Below the pieces are notes generated by a model. The model was given only the letters and a program-made list of their open reading frames with translations, made no database searches and was not told where the DNA came from. The translations under genes and the position numbers were made by a program. Below are positions 1-8,597 of a stretch of 64,000 nt of DNA, in pieces. Location: NCBI RefSeq assembly GCF_008281175.1, contig NZ_CP036524.1, forward strand, positions 620,001-684,000. Direction: 5' to 3'. The DNA is from [Clostridium] hylemonae DSM 15053 (GTDB lineage Bacteria > Bacillota > Clostridia > Lachnospirales > Lachnospiraceae). The stretch's first letter is position 1, and each line of letters opens with the position of its first letter.

Positions 1-21
1 TTTTCAGAAAGGAGAATAGCT

Positions 22-288
22 ATGGCTTACGATAAAGGAAATCGTCCGGAAGGCGGCTTCAAAAGAAGAGGCGGCGGACGCAGAAGAAAAAAAGTATGTG
101 TATTCTGTGGTAAAGAGAATAACGAAATAGATTACAAAGATGTAGCAAAGTTAAGAAAATATATCTCTGAAAGAGGAAAGATCCTTCCAAGAAGAATCAC
201 AGGAAACTGTGCAAAGCATCAGAGAGCTCTTACGGTTGCTATAAAGAGAGCAAGACATATCGCGATCATGCCATATGTTCAGGAGTAA
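22..288 (+). CDS. rpsR: 30S ribosomal protein S18
   Basis: S18 binds the platform of the 30S ribosomal subunit together with S6. The 88-residue product has a basic Gly/Arg/Lys-rich N-terminus and the family core with [19 protein letters not shown] followed by [13 protein letters not shown] Cys-x2-Cys (VCVFCG) near residue 27 together with a later Cys makes it look like the zinc-retaining (C+) form of S18. The start is supported by AAAGGAGA seven bases upstream. It is probably the last gene of an rpsF-ssb-rpsR operon that lies left of the window, because a strong terminator follows at once. Confidence 0.97.
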   Translation: MAYDKGNRPEGGFKRRGGGRRRKKVCVFCGKENNEIDYKDVAKLRKYISERGKILPRRITGNCAKHQRALTVAIKRARHIAIMPYVQE

Positions 289-308
289 TCAAGAACAGAC
301 AGTATATG

Positions 309-339
309 ACCTCCGCTGCAGACGCAGCGGAGGTTTTTT
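309..339 (+). terminator. intrinsic terminator after rpsR
   Basis: An 11-bp perfect GC-rich stem (309-319 with 324-334), a 4-base loop and a T6 tract lie 20 bases after the rpsR stop codon. It should end the ribosomal protein operon. Confidence 0.95.
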
Positions 340-382
340 GCGCTTTCTTAAAGTATGAGTACACAACGCTCTGAAAAAGAGT

Positions 383-388
383 TATAAT
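383..388 (+). promoter_or_regulatory. candidate -10 box for the cytidylate-kinase-like gene
   Basis: A perfect TATAAT lies 54 bases before the start at 442 and after the rpsR terminator, so a new promoter is expected here. The hexamer 17 bases upstream (TACACA) is a poor -35, so the call is tentative. Confidence 0.4.
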
Positions 389-441
389 AACCATATAACA
401 AAAGGAACCGGAGTCGAGCATAAGGCGAGGAGAGGGTTAGT

Positions 442-1062
442 ATGAAGAAGAACACAATTATCACGATCGGGAGACAGTTTGGCAGTGGCGGACACGAAAT
501 CGGCAACCGGCTGGCAGAGCGCCTGGACATACCGCTCTATGACCGGAACCTGATCCAGATGGCGGCCAAAGAACTGGGCATCAGCCATGAGACGGCAGAG
601 ACAGTAGATGAGACTATTCTTGGAAAATTCCTGTCGGCGTATGTGGTGAACATGGGCGAGTATACTACGTTCGCCAGCGGAGAGGCCACGGAGCCTTTAA
701 GCGACCAGGTATACCAGACACAGTCGGACATCATCAGGAGACTGGCAGAGAGAAGCCCGTGCATTATGGTAGGACGCTGCGCGGACCATATCCTGGAACT
801 TGATTTCAACTGTATCAATGCGTTTATCTATGCGGACAAGGAAGACAGGATGCGCCGCGTCATGAAGATCTATAATCTGAATGAAAAGCAGGCGCAGGAT
901 AAGATGAAAAAGACAGATAAAGAGCGGAAGCTATATTATGAGGCACATACCGGCCGGACATGGGGCAGTATAGAGTCCCATCAGATGCTGTTCAATGTAA
1001 GCAGGCTCGGGATAGATGATATCGTAGATGTACTGGCAGCCATGTTCCGCGCCAGAAGATAA
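442..1062 (+). CDS. cytidylate kinase-like family protein
   Basis: A P-loop nucleotide kinase-like protein of 206 residues. Near the N-terminus it has ITIGRQFGSGGHEIG, the glycine-rich loop of this family, followed by LAERLDIPLYDRNLI, the usual continuation. A second conserved stretch, CIMVGRCADHIL, lies near residue 110. The family resembles Cmk, but the substrate of these shorter stand-alone proteins is not established. RBS AGGAGAGGG precedes ATG 442. It stands alone, between the rpsR terminator and a bidirectional terminator at 1081-1127. Confidence 0.85.
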   Translation: MKKNTIITIGRQFGSGGHEIGNRLAERLDIPLYDRNLIQMAAKELGISHETAETVDETILGKFLSAYVVNMGEYTTFASGEATEPLSDQVYQTQSDIIRRLAERSPCIMVGRCADHILELDFNCINAFIYADKEDRMRRVMKIYNLNEKQAQDKMKKTDKERKLYYEAHTGRTWGSIESHQMLFNVSRLGIDDIVDVLAAMFRARR

Positions 1063-1080
1063 TTATATAAGCATATAAGC

Positions 1081-1127
1081 AGACACCTGAGGCAGGATGG
1101 CATACAGCCGTACCGCCTCAGGTGTCT
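1081..1127. terminator. bidirectional terminator between convergent genes
   Basis: A 13-bp perfect inverted repeat (1081-1093 with 1115-1127) lies between the ends of the convergent kinase-like gene and the GH112 phosphorylase gene. A T-rich tract follows weakly on the plus strand. It probably serves both directions. Confidence 0.75.
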
Positions 1128-1133
1128 TACTGT

Positions 1134-3290
1134 TTATCTCCAGAGAATTTCGCACGGTCTGAGCGTAAGCTTTTCACATGTGCCTTCTCCGTCATAGAAA
1201 TTGGTCGTCTGTTCTTCGTTTGAATTGTTGAGGATCGCATATTTTCCGCTCTCCGGATATGCATTCACTTCACAGTTGACGTTGTCGGCATACCATCTGA
1301 GGAAGCTTTCCTCTTTGTGCGCGGCAAAATACAGCACCCGCATGAGGAGGCGGGTATTCTCATAGCTGTAGGGAAGCCCCGCGATGTACACCCCTCTGCC
1401 GCTGCCGTAAGCGTTGGCGGCAAGATGCACCTCATTGTCTGAGTATTCGATGATCTCGGTGGAGGCGGACAGCGCATAGATATCGTGTCTGCTTTCTCCG
1501 AAATCAAAACAGCCGGTTCTGTCTTCCGTGATAAAATGTGTATCCAGCGCGTCTTTGAAATATTTGTCCGTGGAGAGGGTGAAGCCGAGTTCCTTGTCCA
1601 CGCCGAGCACATCGGCAAGCTGGAAGAAGCGCCCGCCGCGGTGAACTGCCGACGGGTCGCCGACGCCCACAAATCCGCCGCCTTCGTGTATCCATCTGCG
1701 CACGGTAGTGATAAGCTTCTCGTCGAGCCATTCTTCTCCGCCGGAGAATGCAGTTCCCGCATCGCCTGCGTTGATGATGACGTCAATGTCCTTTGGAATG
1801 CCGTTGTTCCTTATATCGTCAAAGCTCATGAACACCACGTCCACGGCAGCGCCGCTTAAGGACTCCAGAATACCGAAGTAAGAGTAAGTCTGCTTGTACC
1901 AGAGGGCATGGGCGACCATGTAAGACTGCCAGGAACGCAAGCCTCCCCACGAGTTAAGTATTGCGACTTTAAGTCCGCAGTAAGGTTTCTTTCCTTTTAC
2001 ATTGTCATAGATAAGCCTGAACTCATCTGTGACCTTTTCGATGTAATCGACAAATTTCGGGAACTTGTAGGCAAGGCTCAGATAACCGCCGTAACCGATC
2101 CTGTCTACCGGGTTTCTCATAAGCGCGCGTCTTGCGCTGAGCCAGTTGTCGATGGCTTCCACGCACGGGTCGTTCCCCTCGTAGAAGGTATCCGGGAAGA
2201 AGTAAGGAAGAAAACGTCCTTCTGTATATTTTACTCCCGGGATATCGGAGATAAGGCGCAGCGTCGCGCCGCCGCCGACACTTCCCACTACGGCGTCCAG
2301 ACCGATGCTTTCAAAATACGGTCCGTAAGGCTCAGTTCCGATCCAGTTGTCACCGAGGAACATCATGGCTTCCCTGCCGGCGTCATGCACGAGGTCGACG
2401 AGTTCCTTCGCCTTTCTGGCAACAAACTTCTGGATAAATTCCATATAATCCCGGTAAGCCTTTGTGGGAACGCGGAAGGTAGTGTTGTAATATCCATTGT
2501 CCACAATGTCCTCCGGGCGCAGCGCATAACCGTATTCCTGTTCAAATTCTTCCAGCGCGCGGATGGAGACGGTCGCCCCGTAGCCAAACCAGTCTACAAA
2601 CTTCTCTTTGGCATCGGCATTGAAGACGAGCGTAAAATGATAGAAAAAGGTGGTAAATCTCACCACATCCGTATCCGGATTGTCTGCAAGCCACTTCTTC
2701 AGATAATCTCTGGCGAATGCGCCGGAGGCGGGCTGGCGTACATCAAACGGTATGTCGTGCGGCTTGTCCCCCCAGTTGTTCGTGATGTGATTGTACATCT
2801 GCGTCGGATCCCAGATGGCATACACAAAGAAAGATACCGTATACTCGTGGAACGGGACCGCGTCTGTGACAGTCACAAGATGCCTGTCCGTATCGACAGA
2901 CCAGCTGTCTAACGGAACGATCTCCTGCGTTGTGCGGTCAATGACCTCCCACCATTTTTTCGGGTCGTGGACATAATCGGCCTGTACCTGCTCGCGGAAA
3001 TATCCGTCCAGGAAATCGATCGTTACCGTAGTGTCTAACGCAAGGTTGTGTTTGGACATGAGCAGCATCTGCTGGCATTCATCCATATGTTTTTCGGCAA
3101 ATTCATTGTGGCCTCTTGCGACAAAGTATGTTGTATATATTTTTGCATCTAAAGATTTGATCTCGTCATCTAATTTTGTCCCGTCGCTGTCGCGCAGTGC
3201 GTCGGCCCCCCAGCGGTCGAGCATCTCCCGGGTTTCCTTTAAGAAATGAGACTCACTTGGCAGAGTGACTCTGCCCTTTGTTTTAGACAT
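1134..3290 (-). CDS. lnpA: 1,3-beta-galactosyl-N-acetylhexosamine phosphorylase (GH112)
   Basis: This enzyme phosphorolyses galacto-N-biose or lacto-N-biose into galactose 1-phosphate and free GalNAc or GlcNAc in the cytoplasm. The 718 residues match the usual GH112 length. The catalytic acid of the family fits Asp314 in MFLGDNWIGTEPYG, and the N-terminal RVTLPSE plus the internal FTTFFYHFTLVFN are also typical. ATG at 3290 has GGGAGG nine bases upstream. It is divergent from a CBM9-like gene and has its own good promoter at 3355-3383. Downstream genes at 8598-11673 can process both products. GNB versus LNB preference cannot be read from sequence. Confidence 0.93.
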   Translation of the reverse strand: MSKTKGRVTLPSESHFLKETREMLDRWGADALRDSDGTKLDDEIKSLDAKIYTTYFVARGHNEFAEKHMDECQQMLLMSKHNLALDTTVTIDFLDGYFREQVQADYVHDPKKWWEVIDRTTQEIVPLDSWSVDTDRHLVTVTDAVPFHEYTVSFFVYAIWDPTQMYNHITNNWGDKPHDIPFDVRQPASGAFARDYLKKWLADNPDTDVVRFTTFFYHFTLVFNADAKEKFVDWFGYGATVSIRALEEFEQEYGYALRPEDIVDNGYYNTTFRVPTKAYRDYMEFIQKFVARKAKELVDLVHDAGREAMMFLGDNWIGTEPYGPYFESIGLDAVVGSVGGGATLRLISDIPGVKYTEGRFLPYFFPDTFYEGNDPCVEAIDNWLSARRALMRNPVDRIGYGGYLSLAYKFPKFVDYIEKVTDEFRLIYDNVKGKKPYCGLKVAILNSWGGLRSWQSYMVAHALWYKQTYSYFGILESLSGAAVDVVFMSFDDIRNNGIPKDIDVIINAGDAGTAFSGGEEWLDEKLITTVRRWIHEGGGFVGVGDPSAVHRGGRFFQLADVLGVDKELGFTLSTDKYFKDALDTHFITEDRTGCFDFGESRHDIYALSASTEIIEYSDNEVHLAANAYGSGRGVYIAGLPYSYENTRLLMRVLYFAAHKEESFLRWYADNVNCEVNAYPESGKYAILNNSNEEQTTNFYDGEGTCEKLTLRPCEILWR

Positions 3291-3311
3291 AATTAACCTC
3301 CCTGATTCAAG

Positions 3312-3340
3312 GCGCGCAGAACGACAGTGACCGTGCGCGC
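3312..3340. repeat. GC-only inverted repeat in the lnpA leader
   Basis: A 7-bp perfect inverted repeat (3312-3318 with 3334-3340) of alternating G and C lies between the lnpA promoter and its ribosome binding site. It could be a leader hairpin or a regulator site. No function is shown. Confidence 0.4.
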
Positions 3341-3354
3341 TCTATTTATATTTG

Positions 3355-3383
3355 AGTATATGGAATAACAGGTAAGATTACAA
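3355..3383 (-). promoter_or_regulatory. sigma-A-type promoter of lnpA
   Basis: On the minus strand TTGTAA, a 17-base spacer and TATACT lie 65 bases upstream of the lnpA start codon. Spacing is optimal and both boxes are close to consensus. Confidence 0.75.
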
Positions 3384-3530
3384 TAGCACGATCGTCTGTT
3401 TTTTTTGCACATTTGTGTCATATCATTTGTACAATCTTGTTTTTCATAATGCGGTCTGCTACATTTAATACAGAGAAACAGCATGTAAATATGAACAATT
3501 GAATATGTATATGGAAAAGGAGCTGCAGGA

Positions 3531-4175
3531 TTGTCTATGTCTATGAAGTCTATGGAAGTCAAAGTGATTCAGAGTGCGAAAGAGTTGGAAACATTGTCCC
3601 CTTTTAAGGTGGACAATAAACTATGGGGAACAAAGACGGCGCCGGTAACATACGGATATCTCGGATTCATACCGGACAGCGGGTTCTGTCTGAAGATGGT
3701 ATGTGAGGAAACAGATCCCCTTCGGAAATATACGGAAATCAATGCACCTGTATACCGAGACAGCGCCATGGAAGCCTTTTTTCAATTTGAATCTGAGCGG
3801 GAGAGGAACATCCAGCCGACGTATCTGAATTTTGAGGTGAACGCAAACGGAGCCCTGCTGGCGGCATACGGGAAAGAACGCATATACCGCACCTACTTTA
3901 CCAGAGAAGAACATGAGGAGTTTGCGTGCAGCGCACAGATAGAAAAGGACCGGTGGAGCGCGGCGCTTTACATTCCCCTCTCTGTTCTGGAACATATATA
4001 CGGCCCCCTCTGTCTGGAGGCCGGAAGCACATTTACATGCAACTTTTACAAAATTTCAGAGGCGGCCGAGATCGAGCATTATGCCTCCTGGTCCATGATA
4101 GAGACGGACGTGCCGAGCTTTCATCTGCCGGAATACTTCGGCAATGCAGTGATCGCCGGCAGCAGCCCGGTCTAG
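3531..4175 (+). CDS. carbohydrate-binding family 9-like protein
   Basis: A 214-residue protein with the look of the CBM9-like family: an N-terminal WGTKTAPVTYGYLGFI strand region, EAFFQFE, YLNFEVNANGALLAAYG, and a C-terminal FTCNFYKISE followed by FHLPEYFGN. Members bind saccharides or occur next to glycan enzymes. No signal peptide is visible, so it is probably cytoplasmic. TTG at 3531 has AAAAGGAG with 8-base spacing; ATG at 3537 is an alternative start. The 3' end overlaps the convergent AraC gene by four bases. Its place opposite lnpA suggests a role in galacto-N-biose or mucin-sugar use, which is inference. Confidence 0.75.
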   Translation: MSMSMKSMEVKVIQSAKELETLSPFKVDNKLWGTKTAPVTYGYLGFIPDSGFCLKMVCEETDPLRKYTEINAPVYRDSAMEAFFQFESERERNIQPTYLNFEVNANGALLAAYGKERIYRTYFTREEHEEFACSAQIEKDRWSAALYIPLSVLEHIYGPLCLEAGSTFTCNFYKISEAAEIEHYASWSMIETDVPSFHLPEYFGNAVIAGSSPV

Positions 4176-5086
4176 AAGCTGCCTTCGGCCATCGCCTTTA
4201 TAGAGGAGGCGTACTCGGACGGCGTCATTCCTGTGACCTTCTTGAACTGTCTTGAAAAATAATGAATAGAAGTGTAGCCAAGGTGTTCGGAGACCTGTGT
4301 AAAGTTCATGCGGTTTGTCCGGATCATTTCCTTGGCTGCATCTATTTTCATCTGAGAAAAATACTCAATGATGCCAAGAGAACTCCTCTCCTTAAAAATC
4401 TTCTGCAGCTGCGAACGCCCGATCAGGTTGTCGCGGCAGATCTGGTCAATGGTGACATGGGAACCGATATTGCTCTCGAGATAATCGACGACGCGGTTAA
4501 ATATCTCGTTGTCGCTTCTGTTCTTTGTCGTCTTCTGCGGCGCGGTCTTGGGAAGTTTCTTGTTGAAGATGATCGGATTGGAATATCTTCTTATTATATG
4601 TATGAGAAACTGCTCCACAAAAAGCCGGATGAGCTGTTCCGCCCCGAACATGTCAGGCTCCTTCTGCGGCATGTTCTGCAGATAAGGGTCGTCAAGGCGG
4701 CAGTCAAAGCACCGGCGGGCTTCAATTATGATAGAAGCGAGCAGGTTGCGCTCGGTCTCGTCGATCCTCAGAATGCGTTTCTTAAAAAAGCGCATGGCCT
4801 CGCTGCGGCATTGAAAAGACACTACAACGAGATTCGGTGCAGAGTCGCCGGTCGCCTTTACATTGTGAAATTCATTCGGCTGGTGGAAAGCCACATCACC
4901 TTTCTTCAGCACTGTGAAGGAGCTTCCTCCCGTCACGCCGACCTCACCTTTGTCCACGCAGATAAATTCCCAGAAGTCATGAGACTCCCCCTCAAATGAA
5001 AAATCACTCATATATTCAAAGTAGTGGATACTGTAAATTTTACCGATGGTTATAGAGTCTTTCAGCACAACTCCGTTATATCCCAT
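4172..5086 (-). CDS. AraC family regulator (cupin sensor plus HTH)
   Basis: A 304-residue one-component regulator. The N-terminal cupin-like ligand domain includes the SHDFWEFICVDKGEV strand pair and GDVAFHQPNEFHNV. The C-terminal double helix-turn-helix (about residues 195-295) ends with SIHYFSRQFKKVTGMTPSEY, the AraC signature. I chose ATG 5086 because AGGGGG lies just upstream; a longer reading frame begins at 5203 but runs through the promoter. It is divergent from the sugar transporter at 5294 and is the likely sensor of galacto-N-biose or a derived sugar for this module. Confidence 0.88.
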   Translation of the reverse strand: MGYNGVVLKDSITIGKIYSIHYFEYMSDFSFEGESHDFWEFICVDKGEVGVTGGSSFTVLKKGDVAFHQPNEFHNVKATGDSAPNLVVVSFQCRSEAMRFFKKRILRIDETERNLLASIIIEARRCFDCRLDDPYLQNMPQKEPDMFGAEQLIRLFVEQFLIHIIRRYSNPIIFNKKLPKTAPQKTTKNRSDNEIFNRVVDYLESNIGSHVTIDQICRDNLIGRSQLQKIFKERSSLGIIEYFSQMKIDAAKEMIRTNRMNFTQVSEHLGYTSIHYFSRQFKKVTGMTPSEYASSIKAMAEGSF

Positions 5087-5152
5087 AATAATCCCCCTGT
5101 TTTGTCTGTTTTGTAAAATAAATGATGTAGAATTTTGTCTATTCTTACTAAT

Positions 5153-5181
5153 ATTATACCTCTTGTTTTGTGAAAAATCAA
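5153..5181 (-). promoter_or_regulatory. promoter of the AraC regulator gene
   Basis: On the minus strand TTGATT, exactly 17 bases and a perfect TATAAT precede the ATG at 5086 by 66 bases. This also argues against the upstream start at 5203, which would place the promoter inside the gene. Confidence 0.8.
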
Positions 5182-5293
5182 AACAAAAATGCAGATAGTG
5201 CAAATTAAGAGGATTTTAGGACAAAGATTTTTGTGCATGTTTGTAATACAATGAACTCAGATACAAAGTAATCTTTATAGGAGGTAAAGTATT

Positions 5294-6649
5294 ATGAAAA
5301 AAAGAGTTTTAAGCGTATTATTGTGCGTAACAATGATCGCTGCCATGGTTGTCGGCTGTGGAAAGAAGTCTGACGGCGATGGGGGAGACAAAGGCGGAAA
5401 GAAACTTGTTTACTGGGCAATGTGGAGTGAAGGAGAGCCGCAGGCTAAGGTGATCAAATCCGCAATTGAAAAGTACACAAAAGATACAGGCGTAGAAGTT
5501 GATGTACAGTTTAAAGGCCGTAACGGACAGCGTGAAGGTCTGCAGCCGGCGCTGGACGCAAAACAGCAGATCGACCTGTTTGACGAAGATGTTAACCGTG
5601 TAAATGGTTCCTGGGGAAAATATCTGCTTGACCTGGAAGACCTTGCAAAAGACTTTGAAGCTGAGCACGGCAACGAGACATTGTACAAGATCGCCCGCAA
5701 CGCATATGCACAGAACAACGACGGTGACGAGACACTGCACTCCATTCCTTATCAGCCGTCGATCTTCGGGTTCTTCTACAACAAGACATTGTTTGACAAA
5801 GCTGGTATCGAAGCAGTTCCTACAACATGGGAAGAGTTAGACGCAGCTTGTGCCAAATTAAAAGATGCCGGTGTTACACCGATCACAGGCGATACTACAT
5901 ATATGACATCTTTCATGGGATATCATCTTGGACGTTACCTTGGACAGGACGGCGTGAAGGCTCTCGTTGGAGACCCGGCTGTTGCAGACAAGGTTGAATC
6001 AGGCGATATCGACAAAGTAACATGGGATGACGAGAAAGTAGTTCAGGCTGCAAAAGACATCGAAGATTTCGCAGCAAAAGGATACTTCTCCAAGAACATA
6101 GCTTCCAACATCTACCCTGCAGGACAGAATCAGGAATTTGCTCCTGGTGAAGCTGCGATCATTCTGTGCGGTTCATGGCTGCCGAATGAGATCAAAGTTG
6201 GAGAGAACGCAGAAGGCGAAGACAAGGTAGAAGTAGCAGACGACCTGACATGGGGATACTTCAACTACCCGGCTGTTAAGGACGGAAAAGATGACAGCAC
6301 TGCAAACAACATTGCAAACCAGGTAATGGCTATCAACAAAGATTCCAAGATGACAAAAGAAGCGTTCGAGCTCATTACTTATATCACAGCAGGCGATGCT
6401 GACAAGCAGATGACAACCGACGCACTCTGTATCCCGGCAGACCAGGCTAACTCAGATGCATGGCCGGAAGAACTGACAGAAGTAAAACCAGGCTTTGATG
6501 CTACAACAACATACTATGACTGGGCTGTTGGAGCAGAAAACAACGGAGACCTCACACCGGTCCTCAACGAAAACGTTGTGAAACTGATGGCAGGAAGCAT
6601 GACAGCAGATGAATTTATCAAATCTTGCAAGGACGCATCAGGACAATAG
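5294..6649 (+). CDS. sugar ABC transporter substrate-binding lipoprotein
   Basis: A 451-residue extracellular binding protein of the bacterial family 1 solute-binding type. Residues 1-21 are a signal peptide ending in a lipobox, with Cys22 (MVVGC) the likely lipidated residue, followed by a short charged linker. The mature part contains QPSIFGFFYNKTLFDKAGI and PTTWEELDAACAKLK, typical of oligosaccharide-binding proteins. RBS AGGAGG is at 5280-5285. It is the first gene of the run 5294-11673 and has a hairpin immediately after it. The neighbouring catabolic genes suggest galacto-N-biose/lacto-N-biose as ligand; the sequence itself does not prove this. Confidence 0.9.
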   Translation: MKKRVLSVLLCVTMIAAMVVGCGKKSDGDGGDKGGKKLVYWAMWSEGEPQAKVIKSAIEKYTKDTGVEVDVQFKGRNGQREGLQPALDAKQQIDLFDEDVNRVNGSWGKYLLDLEDLAKDFEAEHGNETLYKIARNAYAQNNDGDETLHSIPYQPSIFGFFYNKTLFDKAGIEAVPTTWEELDAACAKLKDAGVTPITGDTTYMTSFMGYHLGRYLGQDGVKALVGDPAVADKVESGDIDKVTWDDEKVVQAAKDIEDFAAKGYFSKNIASNIYPAGQNQEFAPGEAAIILCGSWLPNEIKVGENAEGEDKVEVADDLTWGYFNYPAVKDGKDDSTANNIANQVMAINKDSKMTKEAFELITYITAGDADKQMTTDALCIPADQANSDAWPEELTEVKPGFDATTTYYDWAVGAENNGDLTPVLNENVVKLMAGSMTADEFIKSCKDASGQ

Positions 6650-6692
6650 TCTGTGCGCAGTTGACAAGAACAGAAGTAAATAGGTAATATAT

Positions 6693-6732
6693 ATATGGTG
6701 GCATGGCGTCATACGCCGCCACCATATTTTTT
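6693..6732 (+). terminator. intercistronic hairpin/attenuator after the binding-protein gene
   Basis: A 10-bp stem (6693-6702 with 6718-6727), extended by an inner GGCG/CGCC pairing, is followed by a T-rich run to 6732. It sits between the binding protein and the first permease, 20 bases before the permease start. It probably stops part of the transcripts or protects the upstream mRNA, giving excess binding protein. Confidence 0.8.
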
Positions 6733-6751
6733 AAGACAAGGAGGTTGTCTG

Positions 6752-7657
6752 ATGAAGAAAAATAAAGGAATGATCGTGGGGTTCCTCGCACCGGCCGTCA
6801 TTATATTTCTCATTGTATTCCTGTATCCGATCGTCCGTACAGTAATGATGAGTCTGTATAAGATCGAAGCCGTGACAGACACCATGGACTTATGGACATT
6901 CGTAGGGGTACAGAATTACCAGAAGCTTTTTACTACAGCGATTTTTAAGACGGCCATGACAAATATTGTAAAGATATGGCTTATCGGCGGCATCATCGTA
7001 ATGATCGTCTCACTGCTCTTTGGTGTCATCCTTACGAGCGGTATCAGAGGAAAGAAATTTTTCAGAGCCATTATCTATCTGCCGAATATCGTAAGTGCCG
7101 TTGCGCTTGCCACAATGTGGCTTCAGTACGTATACAGCCCGAAGTTCGGTCTTCTGAAAAGTGTGCTCGACGCACTCGGACTGCATAAGCTTGCTGAGAC
7201 ACAGTGGACCGCCCCGGAAAATGTATTCTGGGCGCTGCTGCTTGCTTACTGCTTCGGTATGATCGGGTATCATATGCTTATCTGGATGAGCGGTATCGAA
7301 AGAATCAGCCCGGATCTGTATGAGGCAGCCACCATTGACGGCGCCAACAAGCCGCAGCAGTTCCGCTTCATGACACTGCCGCTTCTGAAGGGTGTATTTA
7401 AGACAAATATCACAATGTGGACCGTAAGTACGGCGGCGTTCTTCGTCTGGTCCCAGCTGTTTTCGTCCGTTACAGCCAACCGTTCCACCATCGTGCCGGT
7501 ACAGTACATGTACATGCAGATCTTCGGCGCCGGTAATGCGGTGACAGAGCGTAACGCAGGTTACGGCGCAGCGATCGGTATCATTTTGTGTCTGTGCGTA
7601 GTTCTTGTATTTACGGTATGCAACAAGTTCATCAAAGATGACGATCTGGAATTCTAG
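6752..7657 (+). CDS. sugar ABC transporter permease (MalF-type)
   Basis: A 301-residue membrane permease with six predicted membrane segments, the first at about residues 8-30 (VGFLAPAVIIFLIVFLYP). The ATPase-coupling EAA loop is visible as YEAATIDGANKPQQFRFMTLPLL. ATG 6752 is preferred over an upstream in-frame start at 6695 because GGAGG lies seven bases before it and the upstream stretch is inside the hairpin. It pairs with the permease at 7673. No ATPase gene is present in the operon, so a shared MsmX-type ATPase elsewhere is expected. Confidence 0.92.
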   Translation: MKKNKGMIVGFLAPAVIIFLIVFLYPIVRTVMMSLYKIEAVTDTMDLWTFVGVQNYQKLFTTAIFKTAMTNIVKIWLIGGIIVMIVSLLFGVILTSGIRGKKFFRAIIYLPNIVSAVALATMWLQYVYSPKFGLLKSVLDALGLHKLAETQWTAPENVFWALLLAYCFGMIGYHMLIWMSGIERISPDLYEAATIDGANKPQQFRFMTLPLLKGVFKTNITMWTVSTAAFFVWSQLFSSVTANRSTIVPVQYMYMQIFGAGNAVTERNAGYGAAIGIILCLCVVLVFTVCNKFIKDDDLEF

Positions 7658-7672
7658 GAAGGAGGAGCGGTC

Positions 7673-8557
7673 ATGTCTAAGAATAAAGAAAAGAAAGTTA
7701 GAGAAAAAATCAACTGGAAAAAAGAAGCAAAGCTGGCTCCGGGCTATATCGTCATCATTTTGTGGGTAGTATTTACCCTGATGCTGCTCGGCTGGATCAT
7801 CGCGGCCAGTCTGTCCACCACCGGAGATATATTTGCCGGTAAGGCGCTGAAGTTCCCGTCAGGGCTTCATTTTGAGAATTACGTCGAGGCCTGGGGGTCC
7901 GGCGGTGTCGCTACATTCTTCATGAACTCTCTCATGTACTCTATCGTCTCCTGTGTGCTGCTCATATTGATCTGCGCGCCGGCGGCATACGTTTTGGCCA
8001 GATTTACGTTCCTCGGAAACAAGATCATCCAGACAGGGTTTGTGTCGGCGATGGGCGTGCCGATCACGATGATCGTACTTCCGCTGTTCTGTATTGTCGC
8101 AAACATGGGGATCCTGAACAATATTGTGGCGAGCAAGGCGACGCTGATGTTTCTGTACATAGGTATCAACATACCATATACGACCATATTCCTGCTGACG
8201 TTTTTTGCGAACCTCTCGCGTACATATGAGGAAGCGGCGGCTATCGACGGATGTCCTCCGACAAAGACATTCTGGAAGATCATGTTCCCGATGGCGCAGT
8301 CAGGAATCGTGACGGTCACAATTTTCAACTTCATCAATATATGGAACGAGTATTTCCTGTCCCTCATCTTTGCAAACAGCGACGCTCTTCGTCCTGTTGC
8401 CGTCGGACTTTACGGAATGCTTCAGTCCATGCAGTATACAGGCAACTGGTCAGGTATGTTTGCGGCTGTTGTCATCGTGTTCCTGCCGACATTTATCCTT
8501 TACATCTTCCTGTCAGAGAAGATCATCGGCGGTGTTACCGGTGGTATCAAAGGTTAG
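7673..8557 (+). CDS. sugar ABC transporter permease (MalG-type)
   Basis: A 294-residue permease with a basic cytoplasmic N-terminus (Lys-rich, about 30 residues) and six predicted membrane segments. The EAA loop reads YEEAAAIDGCPPTKTFWKIMFP. RBS GGAAGGAGGAG lies close before ATG 7673, 15 bases after the first permease. It forms a heterodimer with that protein in the family's standard design. The C-terminus FILYIFLSEKIIGGVTGGIKG is the usual end of this class. Confidence 0.93.
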   Translation: MSKNKEKKVREKINWKKEAKLAPGYIVIILWVVFTLMLLGWIIAASLSTTGDIFAGKALKFPSGLHFENYVEAWGSGGVATFFMNSLMYSIVSCVLLILICAPAAYVLARFTFLGNKIIQTGFVSAMGVPITMIVLPLFCIVANMGILNNIVASKATLMFLYIGINIPYTTIFLLTFFANLSRTYEEAAAIDGCPPTKTFWKIMFPMAQSGIVTVTIFNFINIWNEYFLSLIFANSDALRPVAVGLYGMLQSMQYTGNWSGMFAAVVIVFLPTFILYIFLSEKIIGGVTGGIKG

Positions 8558-8597
8558 TGGTTGCTGTTGATTAATAATAGAGCTTGGAGGAAAGACA

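Noticed and set aside
1908-2912. A 334-codon plus-strand frame opposite the GH112 phosphorylase gene.
   Set aside because: It lies wholly inside a strong gene on the other strand, has no ribosome site or recognisable domain, and reflects the composition of the opposite strand.
5247-5252. TACAAT upstream of the binding-protein gene at 5294 as a promoter.
   Set aside because: No acceptable -35 box at 16-18 bases; it may be an activator-dependent promoter, but the evidence is too weak to list.
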